Assembly (NCBI GenBank): GCA_000277445.1
Contig: AJWJ01000009.1
Coordinates: forward strand, 46,504-110,503
Reading direction: 5' to 3'
Origin: Polysphondylium violaceum
Lineage: Eukaryota > Evosea > Eumycetozoa > Dictyosteliales > Dictyosteliaceae
DNA: 64,000 bases
Part shown: positions 46,048 to 58,204 of the stretch, piece after piece
Layout of the letters: each line of letters begins with the position of its first letter
How positions within the stretch are numbered: position 1 is the first letter of the stretch
The notes under the pieces: generated by a model
What the model saw: only the letters and a program-made list of their open reading frames with translations
Databases searched by the model: none
What the model was told of the DNA's origin: nothing
Translations under genes and position numbers: made by a program

Positions 46048-49000
46048 TTATAATGAGGAGGATGGTAAGTTGTCAGCGGTAACTGGACAGAAACCTCCAG
46101 ATGCACCGGCGCATGTGGCAGTGATGTTGTAAGAGTATCCCCAATTGTAATTGAATACTTGAGCTCCTCCTCTGGCAAATGATTCGCCAGTTGGGTTAAG
46201 AGTGTGATCCACGAGTTTGACGTAGAGGAAGGAACCATCGAAATAGTATGTTCGGCCATTACCCGATCTGACGGCGGCGGCGCTGGCAGCAAGGGTGAAT
46301 TTGATATTATAGGAGGTGTTCCATTTGTAGTAAGAGTAGATGGTGAACTGGGTGTTGGCGGGGTAGGGAATGGCGAGGAAAATGTATTGGTTGTAGGGGA
46401 TTTGCTTGAGATTGATGACTTGGAAAGTAGGCGAGCCTCCAGTCAAAAACATGTACCAGCCCATATTGGATACACCGGTGATACCTTCGTTTTGTGTGAC
46501 GACGCAGGAACGTCTGTCGGTGATGCTTGAGCCAAAGAGTGTAGTGTTGCCAATCTTGTTGTTGTTGGAGTTGGGGCTTGGGATGAGGTTGTTGATGAGG
46601 ACCTCAATGTTGACAATCTCTTTGGTGCCCTTGTTGCAGACCCATGTCTTCCATGTGCTGTCATAGGTGCATGACGAATCAAAGTTCCACCAGTTGACAT
46701 GTGAGCCAATAAGGGTTGGAACACCACGACCGCTAAAGCTACCGTCAGAGTCAATGTAGTTGAAGTATCTTGAGGAGCCGGTATCGACAACATTGTGACC
46801 AATCTTTTGGGCGGCAGCGACATTTTCAAAGGTGATGTTTTTGGTGACAGACATACCTTGTGGCTTAAAGACATCGCTGTGGGTCATAGAGATGATGACA
46901 CGGTTATCCTCTTCGTCGCTGGCGGGAGAGGTCTTGGCAATAAAGTTGGCAAATTTGATGTTGGACAAAATGGTCTTGACATAGGTGTCATAGAATTGGA
47001 ATCCTTGACGATCGTATTTTTGAGAGTTGGACAAGATGTTACCACTTTGACCATTGACATAGCCTTGGTCGAACCAGGCCTCACCAAAAAGTGTGGCTGG
47101 TCTGTTGGAGTCGTGTGATTCAAGATTAACTACTTCGACTCTTTCTCCCCACATATCAATACCACGGTTGGAAAGGTACATCTTGGTGTTGTTGAATCTC
47201 ATCCAGACGTTATTGTTTGCAGAATCGACAGTTTCTCTCGAGTTACGGCCAGAGCTATAGGCAAGACGACCAGAGTCACTGGTGTTGACATAGAGATTAC
47301 CACCGACATACAAACTTCCACCAAATTCCCATTGATAACCAGAGGAATGGGCAGTGTTACCTTCAAAGACCAAGGTGGATCTAGATTGGGGCACGACGGT
47401 GGAGGTTTGGAAATTACCAATTGGCTTGGCGAGATTTGGGAATGAGAAACCGGCCCAACCACCAGAAGCACTGTTACCAATGATTTTGTTGTATGCATTG
47501 GTAAAGTAGAAACAACCGGCGCTGGAGTCGGCTGGTTGGGTGAGTAATGGGTTTTCATAAAACATTTGACCACTTTGATCATAACCGGTGGCAGCTGGTC
47601 CAATGGTGTGAACGTAGGCACCAAGATTATAAGAGATGGTGTTGTTTTCTTCGACACCATCTTCGAGATAGTAGCAATGTCCGTTGATATCAAAGCCAAC
47701 GTTACGGGAGAGTAAGAGGTTGTTGGTTCCGTGAATGGTGTAGCATCTATAGTATGATTGGTGGACTGCGCAATCAGTGATATAAGAGTTGAGAAGAGTG
47801 TTGGCAAGATGGAAATGTACTGGATAACGAGCCTTCATATTCTTTTGACCCATCTTGTGGAGACGAATACCAGAGAATTGACCTTCACCCATGGTTAAAA
47901 TGTGTCCACCAAAACTATCGGCATCGGAGCTGGTTGGATCACCTCTGATGACAATCTTTCTGCTGAGTAAACCAACTTCAGATTGATACTCTTTGCCACC
48001 ATAATGGTAGAAATTGAATGGGGTGGTAAACTCTACAGTCTTTCCTTGGATGGCAGCAATGGTCATCACTTCGTTTTGATTAGAGAGCTCATCTTCCATG
48101 ATAGAGGTAGTGATGACAACTTGTTGGCCAACTTCCCAATTAACGGCGTCTAATAAATAGATAATCTTGTCACCTGGCCAAACAGTGGCGGCGAGTCTAG
48201 TCCATGTGTTGTGATATTGTTTGCCTTGAATGCTAATAAAAGATGTGGCTGTACCGGCAATACCTTTGCTACCAAAATATTGAGCAATGGTGTCCGAGGT
48301 TGTTTTGGCACCGTAAAAGACCAATTCAATGTTGGCATTGTAACGACATGTCTTGGTACCAATGATGAGTTGACCTTGGACGAGAATATCTTTGATATTC
48401 ATTGTGATATCACTGTCGGCAAAAATAAGAGAGGAACCTTGTGGGATGATGATCTTTTGGTAGATATCGGTAGAGATGGAGCATGGTGAGATTAATACTT
48501 TTTTGTTGGCTGGAAGAGTGATTACGCTTGATGGAGAAGGAACTGTACCTCCCCAAGTGGCTGGGTCGTGCCAATGAACGAGATCGGTGGCAAGATATGG
48601 ACAAGTGGATGGAGTTTGAACGTCAACGACGGTGCTGTCTGGCTTGGGGATGGTGATGTATTGTGATTCTTTGGTGATCAAAGTTGGAGTTGGAACGGTG
48701 GAGGCTGGAATAGTGACTCTGAAATCTTTAAAGTAATAGTTTCTCACAACATTACCAGTTTGGCCGGTACGGTTCATTTGGAGGATCATGGTAACATCGC
48801 CAATGGGTTGGGTGACAGTGAGTGGGATAGATTTGGTAACCCATGCATTGGTAGAGGTGTATGAGCTGGTGAGAGAGTATTTGTATTTATATTGGGTTGG
48901 GGTTTCAAAGTATTGACTGGTGCCACTAAGATCAACTCTGTCAATTAAATAGAGGGTCATGTTAGAAATGGTGTTGTATGAACCAGCAACTTCACCCAAA

Positions 49001-50506
49001 AGGAATGAGAAATCAAAAGTGTATGCAACGCCAGTCTTGAGAGATGGGAATCCCTTACGGAGGGCCAAAGAGTAGTGAGTGGGTCCCCAATCTGCATAGC
49101 CTATAGTAAACTTGAGAGAGTTGGCAATAGAGACACCATTAGAGGTACCAGTGGTGACGGTGCTAAGAGTGGTGCCTTCAAAACCATAGTGACCTACGAT
49201 TTTCCAATCGGTTGGTTGATTCCAAACAAAAGTACGAGCTGGGTAACTAGTGCTGATGGCTGGTGAGGTTGGAGCAGTGCCAGAGGCTGGGGTTGGTCTC
49301 CAAGTGCTTGTGGTTGGACAAGTGGCAACGAGATCAACAGTGATGGCAGAGCCAGATACAATAAGATTTGATGAACCGCCACCATTGCAAGTGCCTGTGG
49401 TTTGTTGACCAGAGGTAGATGTTTGACAATCACCACTAATGGATGGAGATTTAGAGATGAAATCAACCGAACCAGCATATTGGTTCAAGAAGCCAAGGGT
49501 AACAGCAGCACTTGAAGTGATGTTGAGTTTTGAGCTCGAGGGAACTTCCAAGTTGGTAATGGAAACGTCTGTTTGAGTGCAGACATTCAAATTGCTAGCA
49601 TAGACATTACTCATGGAAAAACTGTGTGACTTTTGATTACAGCCATTGATGACGAGTACTTGAGATCTAAGACTGCTGACTGAGCTTGAACCTTTACCAA
49701 GATTAATAGTGAGTGAATCAAAAACAAAAGAAGCGGGTGCTTTAATTTCAACTTTTAATGCTACATCATCAAGATTAAGAGCAATACCACAGCCAATAAA
49801 TAAAACGAGGGCGGATAAAATAATTAATCCACTCTTTGATCTACTGCCATTACCACTGCTTGAACCAAGGGAATAATATAATCCAAAAGTTAAAATTGAA
49901 ACTAAAAAACTAAAACTAAATAATCCATTCAATCTATTTGATGAATTAATTTCTGGATTTGTTGTTTCTTGTGATGATGGAGTACTACCACCACTACTAG
50001 TAGCAGAGCCAGTAGCAGAAGTAGAAGTAGTTGGATCTGAAGAGGTGGTTGGCTCCTATTACGAAAACGTTTTTGAGTTAATAAATTGTATAGTATTGGT
50101 ATGTCCAATCATATGACTATCTACATACTTTTTTGTAATCGCCTAAAGAAATGGTCTTTTTGTCTGCAGAAACAGATACAAGATCACTGACCAATACGCC
50201 ACTGCCTCTTGTCAAGGTGAGTGAAATGATTGGTTTCGAAAGACTATTGTCAACGGTATAGGTTATTTGAGTCTCTAATGCAGAGGCATCAAGTACAAAA
50301 TTTGTTCCTGATAGTTCGATATCATAACTGTGAACAAAGCTTAAAAGCCCTATTAATAATAAGACTGCAAATATTACTTTTAAAAGAAAATATTAGTTTA
50401 GAGTCCTTGTGCGTTAAAAAAAAAAAAAAAGATATTTATCGAAACGAAAAAAGATATTTTGCAAAAAAATAAAGTCGTTATACATACTATTATTAACAAG
50501 TCTCAT
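46048..50506 (-). CDS. Large G8-domain membrane protein (CEMIP/TMEM2-like)
   Basis: 1424 residues from exons 50488..50506, 50129..50376 and 46048..50055; all phases join. Exon 1-2 give a signal peptide (MRLVNNIIFAVLLLIGLL...HS), missed by the long frame alone. A short extracellular part and a Ser/Thr stalk are followed by two hydrophobic spans near residues 130-180 (GLIILSALVLFIGCGIAL), and then a long ectodomain. The G8 domain lies at roughly residues 575-700 (WHDPATWGG, then ADSDITMNIKDILVQGQLII), followed by a parallel beta-helix region. G8 plus PbH1 repeats are also found in hyaluronan-handling TMEM2 and CEMIP. Dictyostelids have several such proteins; the substrate here is unknown. Confidence 0.82.
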
Positions 50507-51255
50507 TATAATACAATATTATACAATAAATAAATAAATAAATAAATTAGTTTTAGAAAAAAACAAAAAATGTAATCCGCATCAAATTTAAAGGCTTTAC
50601 AAAAATCTTCAAATTCGGTAAAAAATAGAAAAAAAAATTCGAAAAAATAGTTTTTACAAAAATCTGATCAGATGGTTTCAGAAGCCATTGGGTTAAGTGA
50701 AAAACATACCAAAGATATTTTGATTTTTTCAAAATCACATTAGATATTAAGGTGAAAGTTGAAGAGGTGTTGATTATGAACCTCCTCTACACAAATTTTG
50801 TTTGTATTTTTTTTCCTTCTTTTCGTACAATCCTCCACACTATTTCTAGTATCTTTTTTTAATGGTTTATATTTAACTTGTGGATGGGTTTGAACCCATC
50901 CACAAAAAAAAAAAAAAAGATTTTGATATAATGGGCTTTGAAAAAAGTTTATCGTTTTTAAAAATATCTGAATTATCATTTGAATCTTTTCCAATACCAC
51001 CTTGAATCGCATTTTGAAAAATTAGTTCAGTCCAGCTAAAATATTATAATAATTTTAATAATATTATTATAACATATAATATATATTTAATGTAAATCTA
51101 CAAAATTCAATCACCCCCTTTATGATAAATCTGAGAAAAAACGATTTTTTTAAAATTTATATAAATTTCCCCTTTGTCTTGTTTTGTTTTTTCTTTTTTT
51201 TTTTTTTTGTGTTCAATAGATATATATTGGTATAATGATAGGATAGGTGTAGTGA
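50507..51255. other. Spacer with a perfect inverted repeat
   Basis: AT-rich sequence holding the divergent promoters of the G8 and B55 genes. Contains the 50878..50905 palindrome listed separately. No gene. Confidence 0.5.
50878..50905. repeat. Palindrome, 13 bp perfect arms with TG centre
   Basis: TTGTGGATGGGTT at 50878..50890, TG, then AACCCATCCACAA at 50893..50905. Perfect pairing, GC-richer than the surroundings. Confidence 0.95.
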
Positions 51256-53232
51256 ATGAGTACTGAATTTAGTTTGTCACCTATTTCTTGTCTTGAATTG
51301 GACAAGTTGGGTGTTTATATAGCAATAGGATACTCGAATGGTTCTGTGGCAATAGTTAAATTGTTAAATAGTAAATTACACCAACAGCAACAAGGATACA
51401 CATCATTTACAACAAACAGTAATAATCAGTACAGAGATAATGATAGTAATAGTAGTAATGTTGATCAACATTATCAACAATATGTAAAGAATAAAATATC
51501 AACAAGCACCAAGAAACAAACGACAGGATTCAAAAGAAAGAAAAGATATATTTTAGACGACGAGGAGCAAGATGATGGTGACCAGGATGATCAAGATAGT
51601 AGCGACAACAACAATGGTTATGATGGTGGCCATGGAGACGACACAGACGAGGATGATTATATAAGTAGTAGTGGTGGTGAAGATCAACAACAATTTGTAA
51701 TGGATTTAGACGATGACTATATAAAACATCATGATAAGCTATTAAAGACCATAACATCTACGGCAACACCACTAATCATCAAACAAACACCATCACCGTC
51801 GCCACCACAACCAACGACAACATCAACAATACCTATAGATTTTCTCAACAACACAGAGTATCAGGTATTGTGTTATTTCCAAGCACACGATACTCAGGTT
51901 ATTCAAATCAGATGGTGTAAAGAACATAGTAGAGCATTATTGTTTTTGACAACGTCTGTCAGCTCAACTATATTGTGGAGATTACAAGAATCAATGCCAT
52001 CCTCTTGTGGTGCACTAAAACCTATATTTTCAACAACACCCAATGTACATTCAAATATACCATCATCAACATCATCATCATCATCATCAACGACAACACC
52101 GAAAAATAGAATCAAGTTTAATTTAAAAAGATTGTTTCAACATGAAGAGATATTCAATATAAACTCGATTAGTTTGAATAGCGATGGAAATACATTTCTT
52201 TCCTCGGACGAGCTCAGAGTTTATCTCTGGGATTTGAATCAATCCCAATATTTGAGTATGTAGACATTGTTGATTGATTGTGATTGATAAACATCTACTA
52301 ATAGTATGACAACAACAATAACAATAATAGCCATTGTGGATTTAAAACCAGATAGTATGCAGTTGCTACAGGAGATCATTAGAGTGACAGAGTTTCATCC
52401 CAACCAATGCAATTATTTAATAATTGGAAGCAGTCGAGGATCATTAAAGCTGTGTGACATGAGATCGTCGTCGCTTATCAATGGATATGCAAAAGTATTT
52501 CAACCAAAACAACAAAACCAAACGATATTCTCTGATTACATAGACTCTGTGTTGGACTTGAAGTTTTCCAACGACGGTAGATACATTGTGTCGCGAAACC
52601 TGGACACCGTGTCTATCTGGGACATCAACATGGACCATCAACCCTTTGCCACCTACAATCTGTATAACGAAGAGTACCTGTTGTCTAGTTTGTACGACAT
52701 GTACGAATCGTCGTATTTTGTCGACAAGTTTCAATGTAGTTTTATCAATTCCACAGAGATCATCACAGGCTCCTACGACAACAAGTGTTTGATATGGAAC
52801 CCCTTCACATCGTCCACCAGTATCATCCAACTTGAGAAACAATCCTTTGATCAAGACTTTATAAATCTCACTCAAAATGAATTGATTCAAGAACTGTCTC
52901 CTTTTAAAAATACTCGTAGTAGTAGCAATAATAATAGTAATAATAGTTATCAACATTTAACAAATGATCAGGCCATTAGTTCCTATAGTAGGTTATATTA
53001 TAGTAGTAATTTTTATAATATCCAATTATCAAGTTTATCAAGTTTATTGAGCAGTAGTAGTAATAGTAATCATAGCATCAACAATAGTGGTAGTAGTAAG
53101 CAACAACAACAACAACAACAATTAACAATTAATAACCATAAACAAAAGTTACAGTATATATCTACTTGTTATTCAAATTCTACAAACTCATTAGTTATGA
53201 GTTCAAATAATCATTTATTTGTATATAAATAA
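51256..53232 (+). CDS. PP2A regulatory B subunit, B55/PR55 type (divergent)
   Basis: 633 residues from exons 51256..52255 and 52331..53232. The C-terminal half follows the B55 propeller closely: TIVDLKPDSM, IIRVTEFHPNQCNYLIIGSS, GSLKLCDMRSSSL, DSVLDLKFSNDGRYIVSR, DTVSIWDINM and ITGSYDNKCLIWN. B55 docks substrates on PP2A. The first blade (LGVYIAIGYSNGSVAIVKL) is separated from the next (YQVLCYFQAHDTQVIQIRW) by an insert of about 150 residues rich in Asp, Ser, Asn and Lys; canonical B55 has about 25 there. Gln and Ser/Asn runs occur near the end. It may be a second, specialised B55 or the only one in this species. Confidence 0.82.
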
Positions 53233-53547
53233 AATTGTAAATATAATAATAGAAAGCGAGAGAGAGAAAGTAGTGTTTGTTTTTTTTTAAAACTCTATTA
53301 TAGATCTAAAGTAGATAGAGAATAGAGGCTATTTTATTTATTTGTATTTGTACTATTATATTGTTACTATTGGCAATGAGGTGGTGATAGTATATTTTCT
53401 TTTCTTCTTTTTGTATGTAATAAAATGATTTAAAAAAATTAAAAAAAAAGCTATAATATTGATGGTGTTGCTGTTGTTGGGAAAGTTTAATAATAATAAC
53501 CTGTGATCGTTTCTGTTATTGATATTATTGGTGTCTATATAAGCTGT
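53233..53547. other. Spacer between convergent B55 and CHCHD genes
   Basis: 315 bp of AT-rich sequence, no gene seen. Confidence 0.5.
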
Positions 53548-54027
53548 TTAATAATAGGCTGGGGTTGGGTTCTTTTTGCACTCGAGGAAAGAGTCGTATA
53601 CCCATTGACAAGAGGTAATGTCGTTTTGGTTCTTTTCCAAACAAGTCATAAAGGATTTGTATAATGGGTTGCAAGCGGTAGATGGATCTTGGGCAGCAGT
53701 GGTGGTGTTGTTAAAGTCGTTGCTCATGGTGGTTTGTTCAACTTGTTGTTCTTTGTCACCTCCAAACAAACTGCTAGCAGCACCGACGATACCGTGACCA
53801 ATGACGTGACCGGCAGCAGCACCCATCATAGTACCGGCAATGGTACCCAACATACCTGGACCTTGAACAACAACTGGTTGTGGGGTAGCAGCGGCTGGTG
53901 TGGCGGTGGCTGGTGTAGCGGCTGTTGTAGCTTTAGCTGGTGTTTTAGCTGGGGCTGGGGCAGCGGCTGGTTTAGAAGCAACAGCTGGTTTTCTGCTCAT
54001 ACTTGAAGAAGCTCCACGTCTTGCCAT
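53548..54027 (-). CDS. CHCHD2/CHCHD10-type mitochondrial twin-CX9C protein
   Basis: About 160 residues. The start at 54027 (MARRGASSSMSRKP) was chosen over the longer frame because the upstream part is AT-rich leader. The protein has a basic, Ala/Pro-rich N-terminus, a central Gly/Ala-rich helix (GTMMGAAAGHVIGHGIVGAA) that matches AVGSAVGHTLGHAITG of CHCHD10, and a CHCH domain with two CX9C motifs, CNPLYKSFMTC and CQWVYDSFLEC. These proteins sit in the intermembrane space, are folded by Mia40 and support cristae and respiration. Confidence 0.9.
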   Translation of the reverse strand: MARRGASSSMSRKPAVASKPAAAPAPAKTPAKATTAATPATATPAAATPQPVVVQGPGMLGTIAGTMMGAAAGHVIGHGIVGAASSLFGGDKEQQVEQTTMSNDFNNTTTAAQDPSTACNPLYKSFMTCLEKNQNDITSCQWVYDSFLECKKNPTPAYY

Positions 54028-54824
54028 TATTAAATGTATATGTATATGTATATGTGTATATGAAAATAAATTAATGAGAAAAAAATGAAATGGAACAAAA
54101 TAAAAAAATCGTCCGTTCAACTTTTTTTATAAAAAAAAAAAAAAAAAAAAATTACATTTTTTTTCCCTACACATCATAAAATTGTCATTTATTTTATCTG
54201 GTTCAACGAATATTATGTAGAGAGATTATGTGTGAGAAATTATTCATATTGCATATAATTTAGTTCTGAAAAGTTGCAACTTGACAACTAGAGTGAAAAA
54301 CATGAAATTTTAGTGGAAAATTAGAGGTTTTTTCAATGACAATCATATGACACATATTAAAAATAGTCACGACTATTTTTAATATGGATAAAAAGAAACC
54401 AAATAATAATAATAACGAGTAATTATAATAACTCTAGAATAAGAGTTTTTATAAATCTTTAAATGGTAGTGGGAGTGGGTAGATATTAAATTAAAAATCT
54501 TTTTCACAAAACACACATATGTAAGTGGGGGAAATGGGGTTAAAAAAATAAAGATACGAAAAATGAAATCGCCCGATTTATTATTTCATTGGCATATTAA
54601 ACATTAGTAGTGGTAATGTGGTAATGTGTGAATCATCATTTTAAACACACACGCATAAACAGAGGTATTTAAAGAAAAGATCTTTTCTTTAATTACAGTT
54701 TACTCTTTTTCTTTCTTGTTGTTACACACTCTATCTTTTCTACTTTACTACCCCTAAATGATAAACGGGATTTCCACCCCACCGCCAAATTCAATCATAC
54801 CACAATACTGCTTCTATAACAACA
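54028..54824. other. Spacer with a perfect inverted repeat
   Basis: About 800 bp with poly-A/T runs and the 54353..54386 palindrome. Divergent promoters of the CHCHD and PHP genes. No gene. Confidence 0.5.
54353..54386. repeat. Palindrome, 16 bp perfect arms with AC centre
   Basis: CATATTAAAAATAGTC at 54353..54368, AC, then GACTATTTTTAATATG at 54371..54386. Perfect pairing. Confidence 0.95.
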
Positions 54825-56338
54825 ATGAAAGATACAATACATTATTGTAAGAAAAAGATTAAAGACAATGTATCAATATTTTATCACGTTGCATTTCATT
54901 TTGGATTTCTTGTTTTTGTCACGCTCATTGTCGCTGTGATATCTGTCATTATTTATAATACTCCGCCAAGACGGTATACTGGATCAAATATAGAGTGGCC
55001 CGATGCCAGTTATGATCCGAGAAATCTTACGATTTTTGATTCAGATGCTTTTGATGGAATGGATAAAATCAATGTCTTTATGGATCCTCACAGTCATTCA
55101 TCTTTTTCCGATGGTACATTGTCTCCAGAACAACTAATCAAATGGCATATCCTACAGGGATACAATGTTATGTGTATGACCGATCACAATACAATTAAAG
55201 GGGGTTTGGAGGCTGTTAAAATTGCTCAAGAAAAATATTCTGAAAAGATTGTAGTTATTCCAGGTATTGAATGGACAAATTGTAGATGTCATTTGGGTTT
55301 GATTGGTATAACAAAAAATGTACCTCTAATAAAATTTCCAACAAATCAACAAATTAAAGAGATTATAGATCAAGTCCATCAACAAGGTGGTTTAGTAATT
55401 ATGAATCATCATCCTTGGTATGTGTTAATGTTTTGTTTACTTATTTTATATTAATATTTATTCTCGACATATATATTTATAGGTCTACATGGGCTGGTCT
55501 TGATCAACCATCTTACCAAGAATGGATGGATATGGGAGTAGATTTTATAGAAGTAGTAAATGGAAATACTTTTGATTATCAAGGTTATTTATTTGCAAAG
55601 AAAAATAATATAAGATTTCTTACTGGTACCGATTATCATTTTAATGGACGTGCAAGTGCATGGACTGTATTTTCTGTAAATTCCTCAAGCCCAATTGGTC
55701 CAAGAGATAGTATCAGTGCCAAAGGTTTGACACAAGAAATGGTTATGGATGCATTGAGAAGTAAATCAACTCAGCCTAGTTTTCTATTTGATACAACTGG
55801 TTCAAATCTTATGTTGGATAGAACATTAAAAGTAAATCCATTATATACATTTTTGTCTCCTTGGATTTATTTAGGTGGATTCTTTCATTCTTATTTTCAA
55901 ATAGATAGAGGGATGTATAGTTTTGTTGATGGAAGTTGTACAAAAGAACATATTAATATTTATTCACATCAAATTCTCTCTTTAATTGCTTGGATGGTCA
56001 TTTTATTTTTAATTTTTGAAATCATTTATTGGTTAATAAGACTTTTAATTCATTTGGTGAGAGGAAAATTCTTTAAAAAGTCTAGGAAAAGTAAACATGA
56101 TGATAATGGTGACGATGTTGTTAATGCCGACACTCTAGATAACATTACACCAAATTCACCAATGATAATTCCATATTGTAAAAAAACTGTAGGTGATGAT
56201 GGATCATCAAATTCAAATTCTAATCCACCTCCACCACCTCCACCACCTTATTTTCCTCCTCAATATATGATGTCCAATGCACCAATGGCACCTCCACCTC
56301 CACCTCCACTTTATCCAGCTTATAATTATCCTAAATAA
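54825..56338 (+). CDS. Membrane-anchored PHP-domain phosphoesterase
   Basis: 482 residues from exons 54825..55417 and 55483..56338. An N-terminal membrane span (HFGFLVFVTLIVAVISVIIY) precedes a PHP (polymerase and histidinol phosphatase) domain with its metal ligands: DPHSHSSFSDG at about residues 87-97, TDHNTIKGG, IPGIEWTNCRCH, MNHHPW and GTDYHF. The C-terminal half has at least two further hydrophobic spans, a basic segment, then a Pro-rich tail (runs of six or more prolines). PHP enzymes hydrolyse phosphoesters with a multi-metal site; the substrate is unknown. The gene converges with the FHA/macro gene 47 bp away. Membrane anchoring is unusual for a PHP enzyme, and the domain may be of bacterial origin. 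Confidence 0.82.
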
Positions 56339-56385
56339 AATATTTATATGTAAATTGAAATGAATGTTATTACTACTTTTTATTT

Positions 56386-58204
56386 TTAAAAATTATCTAA
56401 TACAGTAAAGAGTGAATGGTAGGATTCCTTTAATAAAGGAAGAGATTGTGTATAGGAAGCTAAACAATCTGGTTTGAGAGGATTCATGTTTGGTGGTAAT
56501 ATTAATACAACATATTCTACACCATATTCTTTGTGTAATCTGGTTTCAACATTTACAGCAACAGGATATGATTTACCAATTTTTGCAGGATTTGGAAATC
56601 TATTCTTTGTATCCTTTTCAAAATTAATGGCTTTACCATCAATTGATAACATATCTTCATACAAAAACTTATTGGATGGTATTTTCTTTAATCTCCAAGT
56701 TGACTCTGTTGCATATATTCTACAATTGTTTGAAAATTGTTCAATTGAATTTAAATTTTCAATTGATAGTATTTCAAATCTTTTATCCCATTTATTACCT
56801 AATATCTATCATTATCATTAATTATTATTTTAATATGTATCCACTTGGCTATAGTGTTTGTAAATAATATTACTTACTTTTTTAAAGGATTCCAATGCAT
56901 CAGAGTATATAGTTTTTTCAATTACCATTTTCAATTTAATATCTTCTTCATTTTGATGAAATTGGAGATACTCTTGAATAGCTTGAGATGCAATTTCAGC
57001 TGCTTTATCAATATCAATACCACATTTTATACTGGATAAAAATGGGAATACTAAAGTTCTTGGTTTATGTACATCACTTAATTTCTTTTTCTTGTATTTT
57101 GGCCCAACAATTTTACCTGCATTGGAAATTTCTTCACTTTGTTGTTGGGCTTTATCATTATTTGATGCTGCTACTAAAGGATTTGGTGTTGGTATTGGAT
57201 TAGGGATAGTAATATCGTTTTTACTAGATGTTGTTGTTGTTGGTATAGTTTTTTTAGGTTCATCTTTTTTAATATCTTGTAAAGTTAATTTTTTTGGAAT
57301 ATCTTTTTTGATTTGTGGCTGAGGTTGTTGATCATTGTTTGGTTGTGGAGGTTGAGGTTGAGGTTGGGGTTTCTTTTGTTGGATTTGGAGGTCTGGTTGT
57401 TTTATAGGGACATTATCTGTTATAGTTTTTGGGGTAGTTGTTGTTGAAGTTTTATTTAAATCTGGTTTTAAATCTTTAGGATTCTTGGTTTCTTGATCAT
57501 CATCAGATACAGATTTCTTTTCATTCCAAGGGTGACTATATTCTTGGAAATGAGTTGGATTCTAGTTTATTCAAGGTTAGTGTACATTGTTTTATGTATG
57601 ATATTTTCTATTTAAAACCTACTTTTCTATAACATGAGGCACCATGAGGACAAACTGGTAATTCATCCTTTTTCTTTTTCTTTTCCTCTACTTTTTCATC
57701 ACTATCGATTGCTTTTCTCTTTTTATCAGTGGTTGTGTTATTTTCATTGTCACTATTATTACTGTTTGACTGTTGCTGTTTATTTTTTTTACTCTCTATG
57801 ATGATTTGAAATGTAAATGATTCATAAATCATTGAAAAACAATCTCCATTTTCAATAGGATAGTTTTGATCTCTTACCATTTGTACAAAGAATTCTTGAT
57901 CATGTTTTTTTAAATACGAAGGATTGACACCATTCTAATTGATTAGAGTAAGGGTATAAATAGATGTTTTAACAGTATGACGATAGGTATGTGCACAGAT
58001 ACATACACAGGCTATAAAATTTGAATTATCATTATTTCTAATTATAGATATCTGTTTTCTCGAGCACTTTTTCTCTTGAATGTCAAAATCACCTCTGCCT
58101 ATGAATGAGGATCCAAACTGATCATAAACATTTTCATAGTCTTTAAATGTACCGTCATGATTTACTCCCACAACTCTTAAAATATCTTTAGGTTCCGATG
58201 ACAT
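56386..58204 (-). CDS. FHA-PBZ-macro protein, APLF-like, macro domain permuted
   Basis: 537 residues from exons 58007..58204, 57623..57934, 56878..57561 and 56386..56805, each a multiple of three. The N-terminus is a PNK/aprataxin-type FHA domain (GRGDFDIQEKKCSRKQISI, GVNPSYLKKHD, MIYESFTFQIIIE). After a basic linker comes a PBZ zinc finger, CPHGASCYRK + NPTHFQEYSHP, which binds poly(ADP-ribose). A Pro/Gln linker leads to TLVFPFLSSIKCGID...AAEIASQAI, which looks like the C-terminal half of a macro domain, then ESTWRLKK and VLILPPNMNPLKPDCLASYT, which resemble its N-terminal half. The natural order is the reverse. The likely role is recognition of ADP-ribosylated DNA damage, as APLF does. Domain limits are approximate. 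Confidence 0.78.

Noticed and set aside
46204-46666. Plus-strand frames opposite the G8 gene
   Set aside because: Antisense shadows of a well supported coding exon.
50878-50905. tRNA gene (T-arm-like GGTTTGAACC)
   Set aside because: No D-arm, anticodon arm or acceptor pairing upstream, and the palindrome has no 7-nt loop.
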